From NCBI RefSeq assembly GCF_020297485.1, contig NZ_JAIWZC010000001.1, forward strand, positions 5,270,001 to 5,334,000: a stretch of DNA of 64,000 nucleotides, in the 5' to 3' direction. This stretch comes from Enterocloster clostridioformis. Lineage in GTDB: Bacteria; Bacillota; Clostridia; Lachnospirales; Lachnospiraceae. The translations under genes and the position numbers were made by a program. The stretch's first letter is position 1. Each line of letters opens with the position of its first letter. The notes under the pieces are model-generated. The model was not told the DNA's origin. It searched no databases and saw nothing but the letters and a program-made list of their open reading frames with translations. Positions 55,322-64,000 of the stretch are shown here, piece by piece.

Positions 55322-55831
55322 ATGGCACTGTTAGAGACATGGAGAAATCTGGCTTACGGCGACGGCCTGGATGATAAAAAGAAAGAAGAATTGTGGGCTG
55401 GATATTTTCAGATTGAGAAGGGAATCTATGAGCAGATTCTCTCTAACCCAACAGAGGTTATCACAGGCACTGTAAAGGGCCTGGCAGAGAAGTACAATAC
55501 GGAAATCCTCATTATGACCGGTTTCCTGGATGGAATCAATGAGAGCCTGAAGGGGTATGAGAACCCCATTGATACCATGGAAGAGGATACCGAGGTTAAG
55601 ATTGAGATTGATCCGGAGAAGCTGTACTACAATATGGTAGAGGCAAAGGCTAACTGGCTGTATGAGCTTCCACAGTGGGATGAGATTCTTACTCCGGACA
55701 AGCGCAAGGAACTGTACAAATCCCAGAAGGCTTCCGGTACAGTACGCAAGGGTAAGAAGATTTTCCCAAATGAACCCTGCCCATGCGGAAGCGGCAAGAA
55801 ATATAAGAAGTGCTGCGGAAAGAACACATAA
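55322..55831 (+). CDS. SEC-C motif protein
   Basis: This 169-residue acidic protein ends in the SEC-C zinc-binding motif [17 protein letters not shown], also found at the end of SecA. The first 140 residues are helical ([35 protein letters not shown]) and seen in small clostridial proteins of unknown role. It has its own promoter and terminator, and the latter is the landing site of a group II intron. Confidence 0.85.
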   Translation: MALLETWRNLAYGDGLDDKKKEELWAGYFQIEKGIYEQILSNPTEVITGTVKGLAEKYNTEILIMTGFLDGINESLKGYENPIDTMEEDTEVKIEIDPEKLYYNMVEAKANWLYELPQWDEILTPDKRKELYKSQKASGTVRKGKKIFPNEPCPCGSGKKYKKCCGKNT

Positions 55832-55847
55832 AGCCCATGATTTTACC

Positions 55848-55881
55848 CGCCTGCCCGGAACTGTTCCGGACAGGCGCTTTT
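55848..55881 (+). terminator. Terminator of the SEC-C gene, target of the intron
   Basis: CGCCTG-C-CCGGAAC pairs with GTTCCGG-A-CAGGCG (one mismatch each side), then CTTTT. The group II intron starts 4 bp later, at 55886. Confidence 0.85.
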
Positions 55882-55885
55882 GTAG

Positions 55886-57770
55886 GTGCGCCCGGCGGGC
55901 GCACGTTCTAACGGGTGAAAGTCCCTGACCCGCCCGGCAGTGGGAAGGGTGCAGCCAATGGCAAGGGCGTCATCGTGAGGTGGGGTCTGAAGGAAGCCGG
56001 AGGCAAACCACTGGCCTGTAAAAGTTGTCCGGATAGGCTGTGAAGCGTGGATGAGGTTGCCTAACAAACTAAAGTCCAATAACTGCACGGAACGCCAGCA
56101 GTAAACGGGGCAGGTATAAGTGGGAAAGAACGTGTGAGTACCCGGGGAGGTCTCACGGACGTGAAAGTGGCGATAAAACATTCGCTGTCACGGAGTAAAG
56201 CTTGCCGTGAGAAGTCAGCAGAGGTCATAGTACCGGGCGGTCGCAAACGCACCGGGAAGGACTGAACAGTAGGAGGTGTCGTTACCAAATGGAAACCGGA
56301 CATGGAATTAAGTACAGACAACTTCATATTGAGGACTACCTGCGAGAGATACCTGCGGAACAGGGAAGGGAAACAGGAGAGTACGCCCATGAAAGGATTA
56401 CCGGGAACCCCGACACCAACACGGACTTTCGGACGGACAACCTGCTAGATACGATTCTTAGAAGCGACAATCTAAATGCCGCCTATAAGAAGGTCAAAAC
56501 GAACAAAGGCGTTGGTGGGATTGACGGAATGCAGGTGGATGAACTTCTACCCTACCTGAGAGAACACCAGTCCGAATTGGTCGAGCAGGTGAGGGAAGGC
56601 AAATACAAGCCAAACCCAGTCCGAAGGGTAGAAATACCCAAAGAGGAGAAAGGAAAAACAAGGAAACTGGGGATACCCACAGTGGTAGACAGGGTAATCC
56701 AACAGGCAATCGCACAGGAACTGACGCCCTTATATGAAGAACAGTTCTCTGACAACAGCATCGGATTCCGTCCCGGCAGAGGGGCGCATGACGCACTGGA
56801 AAGATGTAGGAAATATATCAACGAAGGATATGTCTACGTGGTCAGCATGGATTTACAATCCTACTTTGACACGGTGAACCACAGCAAGCTGATAGAGGTG
56901 CTGTCGAGGACGGTGAAGGACGGGAGGGTAATCTCGCTGATACACAAGTACCTGAAAGCCGGAGTAATGGAGGACGGAGGATTTCACGCAACGACCGAGG
57001 GCGTGCCGCAGGGAGGCCCGCTAAGTCCCTTATGTGGAAATGTCATGCTGAATGAGTTGGACAAGGAACTGGAGCGCAGGGGACACAAGTATGTGAGGTA
57101 TGCGGATGACTGCCTGATTCTGTGCAAAAGCAGGAAAAGCGCAGAGAGGACAATGGAAAACATTGTGCCATTCATCACAGGAAAAGTGTTTCTGAAAGTC
57201 AATCTTCAGAAAACGACAGTGAGCCACGTCAGCAAGATAAAATACCTGGGCTACGGCTTTTACCGGCATAAAGGGAAATGCCGCATGAGGATACACCCGA
57301 AGTCGGTGGCAAAAATGAAGAACCGGATACGGGAGCTGACAACCAGAGGGAACAAATGGAGCAATCAGGAGAGGGAAGAAAAACTCCGAAGCTATGCAAG
57401 GGGATGGATTAACTATTATCGATATGCAGACATGAAAAGCCTGATGGAACAGACGGATGAGTGGCTGCGCCACAGAATCCGAGCGGTGTACTGGAAACAA
57501 TGGAAGAAGGTACGCACAAGATATAAAATGTTGCGGGCGTTACATTTACCAGAGTGGAAGGTGCATGAGATGGCGAACTGCCGAAAGGGAGTGTGGAGAG
57601 CGGCGGGAATGCTCAACTCGGCACTCACCAAAAGAATCATAGTGGACAGACTTGGTTATCCCGATATGACTGCCCACTATCTGAAAGTCCGAGTAAACTA
57701 TTGAACCGCGTAGTACCGAACGGTACGCTACGTGGTGTGGAAGGGGAGGTTAAAATCTCCCCTATCCGAT
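55886..57770 (+). mobile_element. Group II intron 1 (IIC-like)
   Basis: The 1885-bp intron starts GTGCGCC and ends CCTATCCGAT. A domain V hairpin with GAAC loop is near 57703-57739 and domain VI (GGGGAG...CTCCCC) at 57743-57763. It encodes an intact RT-maturase without an endonuclease domain and has inserted directly after a terminator hairpin, both typical of class IIC. Confidence 0.88.
56289..57704 (+). CDS. ltrA: Group II intron reverse transcriptase/maturase, intact
   Basis: This 471-residue protein has RT motifs 0-7: AYKKVKTNKGVGGIDGMQ, RPGRGAHDALERCRKYI, EGVPQGGPLSPLCGNVML and the catalytic VRYADDCLILCKS. The X/maturase domain follows (YARGWINYYRYADMKSL). There is no C-terminal HNH. 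AGGAGGTG lies about 10 bp before the ATG. It may also act in trans on the defective neighbour. Confidence 0.95.
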   Translation: METGHGIKYRQLHIEDYLREIPAEQGRETGEYAHERITGNPDTNTDFRTDNLLDTILRSDNLNAAYKKVKTNKGVGGIDGMQVDELLPYLREHQSELVEQVREGKYKPNPVRRVEIPKEEKGKTRKLGIPTVVDRVIQQAIAQELTPLYEEQFSDNSIGFRPGRGAHDALERCRKYINEGYVYVVSMDLQSYFDTVNHSKLIEVLSRTVKDGRVISLIHKYLKAGVMEDGGFHATTEGVPQGGPLSPLCGNVMLNELDKELERRGHKYVRYADDCLILCKSRKSAERTMENIVPFITGKVFLKVNLQKTTVSHVSKIKYLGYGFYRHKGKCRMRIHPKSVAKMKNRIRELTTRGNKWSNQEREEKLRSYARGWINYYRYADMKSLMEQTDEWLRHRIRAVYWKQWKKVRTRYKMLRALHLPEWKVHEMANCRKGVWRAAGMLNSALTKRIIVDRLGYPDMTAHYLKVRVNY

Positions 57771-57772
57771 TT

Positions 57773-59409
57773 GTGCGCCTGGCGGCGCACGTTTCTAACG
57801 GGTGAAAGTCCTGAATCCACCTGGTAGCGGGAAGGATATAGCCGAAGGCAAGGGTGTTGCAGGTGACTGCAAATCTGAAGGAAGCCGGATGTGGGGAACG
57901 AACCCATGGGCAAACCTCTGGTCTGACGGACAGAAACCGTATAGAAGGCTGTACATGAGGGTAAGTCTGCAACACAAGATGAAGCCCGATAGCTACACGG
58001 AATCGTGTACAGTAAATGCGGCAGATAGATGGAGGGAAAGAAACGTGTGGTACCCAGGGAGGTCTGTACGGAATGCTCTGAAAGGAGTAACCATTGCCGA
58101 GAGGTAATGCTGAGCGTACAGAAGTCAGCAGAGGTCATAGTAGCTGTTTTCAGTGAAGGACCGAATCAATAGGAGTCTTTAGTACGACAGGGAAAGGAGG
58201 AATGGGCAGATGGGTACAGAAAACAGAGAAAGCTGCTCGCAAAGAGATAGCGCGGAACGCAAAGGGTATGTGAGAGCGCACCGCTCATTCAACCGGATAT
58301 GGAAGGAAAGAGACAGTGCAGAGCCAGACATCTTAAGTAAGATACTGAACAAGGAAAATCTGAACAGGGCTTACAAAAGAGTGAAGGCAAACAAGGGAGC
58401 GCCGGGAGTGGATGGAATGACCATTGAAGCGGCGTTACCATGGCTGAGGGAGAATAACTATGAACTGGTAGAGAGAATCAGGAAGGGGAAGTATACCCCA
58501 TCTCCAGTCAGGCGTGTGGAGATTCCGAAGCCGGAGGGAGGGATACGAAAGCTTGGTATCCCCACCGTAATAGACCGTATCATCCAGCAGGCAATGCTTC
58601 AACAGCTCATGCCAATCTACGAACCATTGTTCTCGAAAGACAGCTTCGGCTATCGTCCGGGACGAGGAGCAAAAGACGCCATTCTCAGGATAAAGGAGTA
58701 TATCGAACAGGGATACACGAGGGCAGTTGTTCTCGTACTGCTGGCAAAGAGCGAACGGGCGGCAGAACGACTGCTGGAATCCAGCACGAAATATCTGGAG
58801 GCAAGGCTGAAACTGAGAGTGAATCGGGAAAAGAGCCGAACGGTCAGTGTGTTCGCAATCCAAAATTTTAAGTTCCTTGGTTTTTGTTTTGGGAAGAACG
58901 GAACAGGGACCTATATCCGTGTCCATGGAACGTCATGGAAGAAAGCCAAGGAGAAACTGCGCAGGCTTACTTCCCGGAGCAGGTGCGGGAGTATCATCCG
59001 AACCATGGAAAAGATAAAAGTCTACATGAGAGGATGGCTGAACTACTATGGGATAGCGGACATGAAGAAAAACATCGAAAGCCTGAATGGATGGTTGTAC
59101 CGCCGGATACGGATGTGTATCTGGAAACAGTGGAAACTGCCCAAAACCAGAATGAGGAAACTCATAGGACTGGGAGTAGACAGCCATTATGCGGCAACAA
59201 TAGCCTACGACCGCAAGGGATACTGGTTCAATGCCGGAAACAAGGCGGTCAACTGGGCATTAAGTAAAGAAAGACTGATAAACTGGGGCTTTTATGACTT
59301 AGCCGCAGCCTATCAGTCTCTGCACACCAACTATTGAAAGCGCCGTATACGAGAACCGTACGTACGGTGCTGTGAGAGGACGGCGGTTAATCACCGCCTC
59401 CTACTCGAT
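57773..59409 (+). mobile_element. Group II intron 2 (IIC-like), RT-defective
   Basis: The 1637-bp intron starts GTGCGCC two bases after intron 1 ends and finishes CCTACTCGAT. Domain V (about 59340-59374) and domain VI (GGCGGT...CACCGCC) are present, so the ribozyme may still splice. It is about 290 bp shorter within the RT gene. Confidence 0.85.
58210..59337 (+). CDS. Group II intron RT/maturase with catalytic core deleted
   Basis: This 375-residue protein has RT domain 0-2 (AYKRVKANKGAPGVDGM, GYRPGRGAKDAILRIKEYI) and the maturase (YMRGWLNYYGIADMKKNIE). Between them, GYTRAV runs straight into VLVLLAKSERAAERL, skipping about 95 residues that include the first catalytic Asp and the YADD motif (junction near 58725). 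The deletion keeps the frame. It cannot copy DNA but may still help splicing. Confidence 0.9.
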   Translation: MGTENRESCSQRDSAERKGYVRAHRSFNRIWKERDSAEPDILSKILNKENLNRAYKRVKANKGAPGVDGMTIEAALPWLRENNYELVERIRKGKYTPSPVRRVEIPKPEGGIRKLGIPTVIDRIIQQAMLQQLMPIYEPLFSKDSFGYRPGRGAKDAILRIKEYIEQGYTRAVVLVLLAKSERAAERLLESSTKYLEARLKLRVNREKSRTVSVFAIQNFKFLGFCFGKNGTGTYIRVHGTSWKKAKEKLRRLTSRSRCGSIIRTMEKIKVYMRGWLNYYGIADMKKNIESLNGWLYRRIRMCIWKQWKLPKTRMRKLIGLGVDSHYAATIAYDRKGYWFNAGNKAVNWALSKERLINWGFYDLAAAYQSLHTNY

Positions 59410-59467
59410 TGATGATTCGGTGATGGCTGCGGGAATGAGACGCAGCGCCATTGGGAAGGATGAGGAC

Positions 59468-60235
59468 ATGGAAGCATACAGCAGTTTTGCGGAGGTCTAC
59501 GACATTTTTCAGGACAATGTGCCGTATGAGGAGTGGTGTTCCTATGTAATCGGACTGCTCCGGGAGCAGGGGGTGGAAAACGGCCTGGTGCTGGACCTGG
59601 GCTGCGGCACGGGAAGCCTTACCGGGCTCCTTGCAGAAGCCGGGTATGATATGATTGGAATTGATAATTCCGGGGAAATGCTTCAGATGGCAATGGATAA
59701 ACGGGCGGTCTCGGGACAGGACATTCTTTATCTCCTTCAGGACATGCGGGAGTTTGAGCTTTACGGCACGGTGCGGGCGGTTGTCAGCATATGTGATTCC
59801 ATGAACTATATTATGGAGTACCAGGATCTGGTGCAGGTGTTCCGGCTGGTCAATAATTATCTGGACCCCAGAGGGGTATTTATATTTGACCTGAACACGG
59901 AGTATAAATACCGGGAATTGCTGGCAGATAATACCTTTGCGGAGGCCAGGGAGGAGAGCAGCTTTATCTGGGACAATTTTTACGATGAAGGTTCCGGAAT
60001 CAATGAGTACGACCTTACCCTGTTTATCCGTGAGGGCGAGTTGTACCGCAAGTATGAAGAGACGCATTTCCAGAGGGCCTACAGCCTGGATGAGGTGAAG
60101 AGGGCAGCCAGGGAGGCCGGCATGGAGTTTGTTGCCGCTTTCGACGCATGCACCTCCAATCCTGTGCGGGAGGACAGCGAACGCATCTATATAATCATGA
60201 GGGAACATGGAAAGACAATGAGAGACGAGGAGTAA
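59468..60235 (+). CDS. Class I SAM-dependent methyltransferase
   Basis: This 255-residue protein starts MEAYSSFAEVYDIFQDNVPY and has the SAM loop VLDLGCGTGSLTGLLAEAGY, acidic loop IGIDNSGEML and VVSICDSMNYI. Substrate unknown. The ATG at 59468 has GAAGGA upstream; the frame to the left is intron 2 sequence. It is followed 5 bp later by hslO, so they form an operon. Confidence 0.88.
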   Translation: MEAYSSFAEVYDIFQDNVPYEEWCSYVIGLLREQGVENGLVLDLGCGTGSLTGLLAEAGYDMIGIDNSGEMLQMAMDKRAVSGQDILYLLQDMREFELYGTVRAVVSICDSMNYIMEYQDLVQVFRLVNNYLDPRGVFIFDLNTEYKYRELLADNTFAEAREESSFIWDNFYDEGSGINEYDLTLFIREGELYRKYEETHFQRAYSLDEVKRAAREAGMEFVAAFDACTSNPVREDSERIYIIMREHGKTMRDEE

Positions 60236-60240
60236 ATCGT

Positions 60241-61119
60241 ATGGCAGATTATGTAATCAGAGCAACTGCGGCAGAAGGACAGATCAGGGCCTTTGCCGCC
60301 ACCACCAGGGACCTGGTGGAACAGGCCAGAATATCCCATAACACCAGCCCGGTGGCAACGGCTGCCCTGGGCAGGCTGCTGACGGCCGGTGTGATGATGG
60401 GATGTGACATGAAGGGGGAAGATGACCTTCTCACCCTTAAGATACAGGGGGACGGACCCATCGGCGGCCTGACCGTGACAGCGGATTCCAGGGGAAATGT
60501 GAAGGGATATGCAGTTAATCCCATGGTGATGCTTCCTCCCAATGAAAAGGGGAAACTGGACGTGGGCGGAGCGTTGGGCGTGGGCGTCTTAAGTGTTATC
60601 AAGGACATCGGACTAAAAGAGCCATATGTGGGACAGACCATTCTGGTGACCGGAGAGATTGCGGAGGACCTGACGTATTATTACGCCACCTCTGAGCAGA
60701 CGCCGTCCTCCGTGGCGCTGGGGGTTCTGATGAATAAGGACAACACGGTGCGCCAGTCCGGCGGTTTCATCATCCAGCTGATGCCGGGAGCTTCCGAGGA
60801 TATTATCGGCAGACTGGAAAACAAGCTGAAGGAGATTTCGTCCATCACAACCCTGCTGGACGCGGGCAACACGCCGGAGATGATACTGGAGTATGTGCTG
60901 GGCGAATTCGGCCTGGAAACCGGCGGAAGGCTTCCCGCTGTATTTTACTGCAACTGCACAAAGGACCGGGTGGAGAAGGCATTGATCAGTGTGGGCAGAA
61001 AGGATATCCAGGAAATGATAGAGGATGGCAAGCCCATTGAGGTGAACTGCCATTTCTGCAATAAGAATTACACATTTTCCGTGGATGAGCTGAAGGATAT
61101 GCTGAAGAAAGCCAGATAG
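60241..61119 (+). CDS. hslO: Redox-regulated chaperone Hsp33
   Basis: This 292-residue holdase is switched on by oxidation. The C-terminal zinc switch is CNCTKDRVEKAL and CHFCNKNYTF (C-x-C and C-x2-C). The N-terminal fold starts MADYVIRATAAEGQIRAFA, with QSGGFIIQLMPGASED. Start at 60241 has GAGGAG upstream; a longer frame from 60148 lies inside the methyltransferase. Confidence 0.96.
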   Translation: MADYVIRATAAEGQIRAFAATTRDLVEQARISHNTSPVATAALGRLLTAGVMMGCDMKGEDDLLTLKIQGDGPIGGLTVTADSRGNVKGYAVNPMVMLPPNEKGKLDVGGALGVGVLSVIKDIGLKEPYVGQTILVTGEIAEDLTYYYATSEQTPSSVALGVLMNKDNTVRQSGGFIIQLMPGASEDIIGRLENKLKEISSITTLLDAGNTPEMILEYVLGEFGLETGGRLPAVFYCNCTKDRVEKALISVGRKDIQEMIEDGKPIEVNCHFCNKNYTFSVDELKDMLKKAR

Positions 61120-61176
61120 GGCGCCAGGGCAGGAATATCGTGCGGATATAACCGGTTTTTTAAAGAGATAACAATA

Positions 61177-61200
61177 AGAGCCAGTCGCAGGACTGGCTCT
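61177..61200. terminator. Hairpin between hslO and the cold-shock gene
   Basis: AGAGCCAGTC-GCAG-GACTGGCTCT is perfect. T-rich sequence follows on the minus strand, so it ends the cold-shock gene and perhaps hslO. Confidence 0.65.
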
Positions 61201-61290
61201 CACTTGTAATCATTTGAAATCAGATATAACTTACTTCAACCTCTATCAGTGATGATATATGTTTGAAAAAGGTACACTGTTGTTCATTGA

Positions 61291-61488
61291 TTATAATTTG
61301 GTTACGTTTGTAGCCTGAGGACCCTTAGCTCCGTTTACTACATCGAACTCAACTTCTGCGCCCTCGTCTAAGGACTTGAAGCCATCCATGTTCAGACCTG
61401 AGTAGTGAACGAATACATCGTTTCCCTGCTCGTCGGAAATAAATCCGTAACCCTTCTGGTTGTTGAACCACTTAACTGTACCTTTCAT
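61291..61488 (-). CDS. cspA: Cold-shock protein (CspA family)
   Basis: This 65-residue OB-fold RNA chaperone has RNP1 KGYGFISDE and RNP2 DVFVHYSGL. Start [18 protein letters not shown] lies before the ATG on the minus strand. Relatives melt RNA structure in cold or rapid growth; the leader to 61600 may carry cold-shock control. Confidence 0.95.
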   Translation of the reverse strand: MKGTVKWFNNQKGYGFISDEQGNDVFVHYSGLNMDGFKSLDEGAEVEFDVVNGAKGPQATNVTKL

Positions 61489-61751
61489 TACGATACCTCC
61501 AAAAAATATAAAAAATAAAAAAATGTGATATGTTGCAAGCTATTTCGCAACTGTCCTAAGGATATCATAAATGTTGAAAAGTGTCAAACGTTTTTGGGCA
61601 TTAAGTATAAACAATTTATATAAACCTCAGATTCTGTTGTTCAAAGGTTAAAATATGAAGAAATACAGGCAAAAAGGTGAGTTTTATGATATACTAAAGC
61701 ATATTTCAATACAATGCGCTATGAGTATTAATGTGTAAAGAAGGGATTTGA

Positions 61752-62297
61752 ATGAAAATCTGTAATATATGGAACCATTTTTCTACCATTACAAGGCACA
61801 GAAACCTGGTCAGGAAGCATTGCTTCCAGATTGGCCTGTATTGGCAGGGGCTTACCCATGATCTTTCCAAGTACAGCCTGGAAGAGTTCTGGACCGGGGT
61901 CAGGTATTATCAGGGAAACCGCAGCCCCAATGCGGCTGAGCGTGAGACCGTGGGGTATTCCAGGGCCTGGCTCCACCATAAGGGCAGGAATAAGCATCAT
62001 TATGAGTATTGGATTGATATTTCCAGCCATAAGGAGGAGGGCCTGGTGGGCAATAAGATGCCGCTGCGGTATGTGGCCGAGATGGTCTGCGACCGGATAG
62101 CTGCATGTGAGGTGTATAAGGGAAAAGCCTATACCAGCGCGGCTCCGCTGGAATACTACGAGTATACAAAGAATTACATCACCATCCATCCCCAGACCAG
62201 AGCGCTTTTGGAAAAGCTTCTCCATATGCTGAAGGACCAGGGGGAGGAGACTGCCTTTGCCTATCTGCGCAAACTTTTGAAAAAGGGAACGTATTGA
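61752..62297 (+). CDS. DUF5662 family protein
   Basis: This 181-residue protein has His-rich helices (TRHRNLVRKHCFQIGLYWQG, THDLSKYSLEEFW, HHKGRNKHHYEYWID, and MPLRYVAEMVCDRIAACEVY). The HxHD-like pattern suggests a metal-binding, catalytic or nucleotide-related fold, but the family is uncharacterised. AAGAAGGGA precedes the ATG. Confidence 0.85.
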   Translation: MKICNIWNHFSTITRHRNLVRKHCFQIGLYWQGLTHDLSKYSLEEFWTGVRYYQGNRSPNAAERETVGYSRAWLHHKGRNKHHYEYWIDISSHKEEGLVGNKMPLRYVAEMVCDRIAACEVYKGKAYTSAAPLEYYEYTKNYITIHPQTRALLEKLLHMLKDQGEETAFAYLRKLLKKGTY

Positions 62298-62340
62298 GGA
62301 ATGGTAAGAGGGCATGGCAGAAGCCGCCTTCCGTCTGGCT

Positions 62341-62560
62341 GGAACAGCCGGCCCGGTTGGGGGAACAGCCGGCCCGGTTACCGGGAACAGCCGGCCCGGT
62401 TGGGGAACAGCCGGCCCGGTTACCGGGAACAGCCGGCCCGGTTGGGGAACAGCCGGCCCGGTTGGGGAACAGCCGGCCCGGTTGGGGAAACAGCCGGCCC
62501 GGTTGGGGAAACAGCCGGCCCGGTTGGGGAAACAGTCAGCCCGGTTACCGGGGAAACAGC
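62341..62560. repeat. GC-rich minisatellite, about ten 20-22-bp units
   Basis: Units of GGAACAGCCGGCCCGGTTGG alternate with a TTACCGG ending form. Ten near-identical copies vary in length by 1-2 bp. On the minus strand the array supplies the last residues and stop of the YwaF-like gene. All three plus frames are open but encode only repeat (EQPARLG, NSRPGWG, TAGPVG), so it is unlikely to be coding. Confidence 0.85.
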
Positions 62561-63318
62561 CGCCTCAGGGACAGGTGGCAGATAAAGCCTCCCAGAACCA
62601 TGGCTGCCAGATACAGAAGGTTTCCGGCGGCAGTACCTATGGTGAGGGCAATCTGGTGGAAAACAATCTGTCCGTTTGGATAATAGGGGCTGATATAAAA
62701 CATATCAGCGTTGCCGTAGGGGTGGGAAACCACGTTTATGAACGTGGCTATACACACGCAGGCCAAAAACAGGGGCAGCATGGATACAAAGTCGCCTGGG
62801 GTCCTGCCTCCCAGGCCGGTCATGGCGCAGTACAGGCCGATGAAGATGAGCATAAAATGCCACAGGAACCCGTGGAGCGTCAAAAGCAGATAGGGATGCA
62901 TGAGGCCGCTGGGTTCCGCCAGTGCCATGACGCCTCCCAAAAGGGCAAAATCCTGCATGAAGGTGCATATGCGCTTTTCCGTGGAGCGATGGGACGGGTG
63001 CCTGAATAACGGAAGAATCAGGCACAGGTACATGGGGACGCTGCACAGCTGGAAGGGAAAATACCACCAGTTGTACTGGCCCTGGCTGACGATAAAATAT
63101 AGGAAGCTCTGCTTATACAGTTCGCTGACAGCTAAAATCAGGCCGCAGATAAACAGCACACCGCGGGGGTGCAGGCATATGCGTGCCAGGCGCCGGGCCA
63201 GAAAGACGGCAAGCGGTATGCCGGCAGCGCAGAGCAGGATGTGAAAGGCGGAGTATGGTTCAGGTGCCTGGATGGGCCATGCGGCAGCCTGTAGTAATGT
63301 TTTTATGAATGATAGCAT
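62545..63318 (-). CDS. YwaF-family (TIGR02206) membrane protein
   Basis: This 257-residue protein has about seven hydrophobic segments, including YNWWYFPFQLCSVPMYLCLI and LTLHGFLWHFMLIFIGLYCA. The C-terminus (CHLSLRRLFPR) runs into the minisatellite. Function unknown. AGGAGG precedes the ATG at 63318. Confidence 0.85.
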   Translation of the reverse strand: MLSFIKTLLQAAAWPIQAPEPYSAFHILLCAAGIPLAVFLARRLARICLHPRGVLFICGLILAVSELYKQSFLYFIVSQGQYNWWYFPFQLCSVPMYLCLILPLFRHPSHRSTEKRICTFMQDFALLGGVMALAEPSGLMHPYLLLTLHGFLWHFMLIFIGLYCAMTGLGGRTPGDFVSMLPLFLACVCIATFINVVSHPYGNADMFYISPYYPNGQIVFHQIALTIGTAAGNLLYLAAMVLGGFICHLSLRRLFPR

Positions 63319-63438
63319 AGCTGAGCCTCCTGACGGAACGATTATACATCATATGCGGAAAGAATGCCAGAATAAAATAGAAACCTGTGGGAATGCTAAG
63401 ATAACGGTAAAATAAGTGGAAGGGCAGGAAAATAATAC

Positions 63439-63864
63439 ATGGGATTTATCATAGCATTGCTGTCAGGCGCCTTAATGAGCATACAGGGCGTATTTAACAC
63501 GGAAGTGACAAAGCAGACCAGCGTCTGGGTGGCCGCGGGATGGGTACAGCTCACGGCCTTTATTACCTGCGTGGTCATATGGATGTTTACAGGAAGGGAG
63601 CCCGTGGCCGGCATTATGCAGGTTACGCCCAAATATGTGCTTGTGGGCGGTATCATGGGAGCCCTCATCACCTATACGGTCATCCGAAGCATGGGAAGCC
63701 TGGGACCGGCCAAGGCGGCTCTTCTGATTGTGGTCTCGCAGATTATCATTGCGTATGCCATTGAGCTGTTCGGGCTGTTCGGCGTGGAGAAGGCTCCCTT
63801 TGCATGGAACAAGATAATCGGGGCAGTCATTGCCATAGGCGGAATTGTAATTTTTGAAAGATAA
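63439..63864 (+). CDS. YdcZ-type (DUF606) DMT permease
   Basis: This 141-residue protein with four hydrophobic segments begins MGFIIALLSGALMSIQGVFN and ends in NKIIGAVIAIGGIVIFER. Family members are half-size DMT transporters, often working as pairs. No partner is seen here. GGAAGGG precedes the ATG. Confidence 0.88.
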   Translation: MGFIIALLSGALMSIQGVFNTEVTKQTSVWVAAGWVQLTAFITCVVIWMFTGREPVAGIMQVTPKYVLVGGIMGALITYTVIRSMGSLGPAKAALLIVVSQIIIAYAIELFGLFGVEKAPFAWNKIIGAVIAIGGIVIFER

Positions 63865-63960
63865 AATTTGGAAACTAACGCTTGTAATTGCAGGGGGTTT
63901 CCGATAGAATAGGAGTACAGGCTGGGACGGTGCTCTCTGGAAGGAGGGATACCGCCCAAG

Positions 63961-64000
63961 ATGAAACTTACATCTTTCAAAGCATTGAAACTGGCAGTGA
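63961..64000 (+). CDS. Start of a gene running off the right edge
   Basis: ATG at 63961 with GGAGGG upstream encodes MKLTSFKALKLAV before the window ends. Too short to identify; the hydrophobic start could be a signal or membrane anchor. Confidence 0.4.
   Translation, partial: MKLTSFKALKLAV

Noticed and set aside
59372..59467. Methyltransferase starting at 59372
   Set aside because: That stretch includes the end of group II intron 2; the ATG at 59468 has a ribosome site and normal family N-terminus.
62294..63009. Repeat protein (EQPARLG)n on the plus strand
   Set aside because: All three frames are open because of the minisatellite; no ribosome site or sensible start, and it overlaps the YwaF-like gene antisense.

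Overview
The window reads like a Firmicutes chromosome of the Lachnospiraceae, most like Enterocloster / Clostridium clostridioforme-type gut clostridia. The reasons are mid-to-high GC genes with AGGAGG-type ribosome sites, T-box and yybP-ykoY leaders, TRAP uptake systems, a YesM/YesN-type two-component pair, choline-binding-like repeats, and a rich load of IS66, IS630, IS256 and group II intron DNA. The genus is inferred from gene content, not from a marker gene.

Layout. 1-17.4 kb is ordinary chromosome: an aldo/keto reductase with ferredoxin tail (partial), an ABC-class ATPase, a SIR2-like protein, hisH-hisF, ung, uppP, DAHP synthase, a DMT permease, T-box-tyrS, a cell-wall-repeat protein, a Mn riboswitch-mntP unit, a MATE pump and an MBOAT/AlgJ-like polysaccharide acetylation pair. 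17.5-18.3 kb holds no protein gene but has a consensus promoter, about 760 nt of AT-rich structured sequence and a strong terminator: a large orphan non-coding RNA, the best candidate for something new. An IS66 element (18.5-21.1 kb) follows and has cut the last 16 codons off a radical SAM gene.

22-36.7 kb is a hexuronate-catabolism island: AraC regulator, uxuA, SDR-type fructuronate reductase, PPi-type phosphofructokinase, kduI, kduD, a GntR regulator with a likely operator pair, an XRE regulator, a histidine kinase/response regulator pair, a TRAP transporter (dctPQM) and an AEC permease. 37-43.3 kb is a second catabolic operon on the minus strand (cyclase-family hydrolase, PanE-like reductase, YhcH/YiaL, second TRAP) with a divergent GntR gene. 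A 46-bp palindrome carries the minus-strand operon promoter and a possible plus-strand promoter. A diverged repeat flanks this module.

43.3-52 kb is a mobile-element graveyard: two IS630 elements with TA duplications (one with a canonical -1 slippery heptamer), remnants of Uma2 and XRE genes, a phage holin, and a nested transposon. The nested unit is a zinc-ribbon/DDE element (48070-52042, duplication GATGTATT) interrupted by an IS256 element (48105-50144, duplication TTTGTTAC) that carries two small passenger genes.

52.5-64 kb returns to housekeeping and small genes: DUF503, tRNA-Val(GAC), a lipoprotein, tRNA-Ala(CGC), DUF1540, a SEC-C protein, two tandem group II introns (2 nt apart, the second with a reverse transcriptase missing its catalytic core), a methyltransferase, hslO, a cold-shock gene, DUF5662, a GC-rich minisatellite, a YwaF-type membrane protein, a YdcZ-type permease and a gene running off the right edge.
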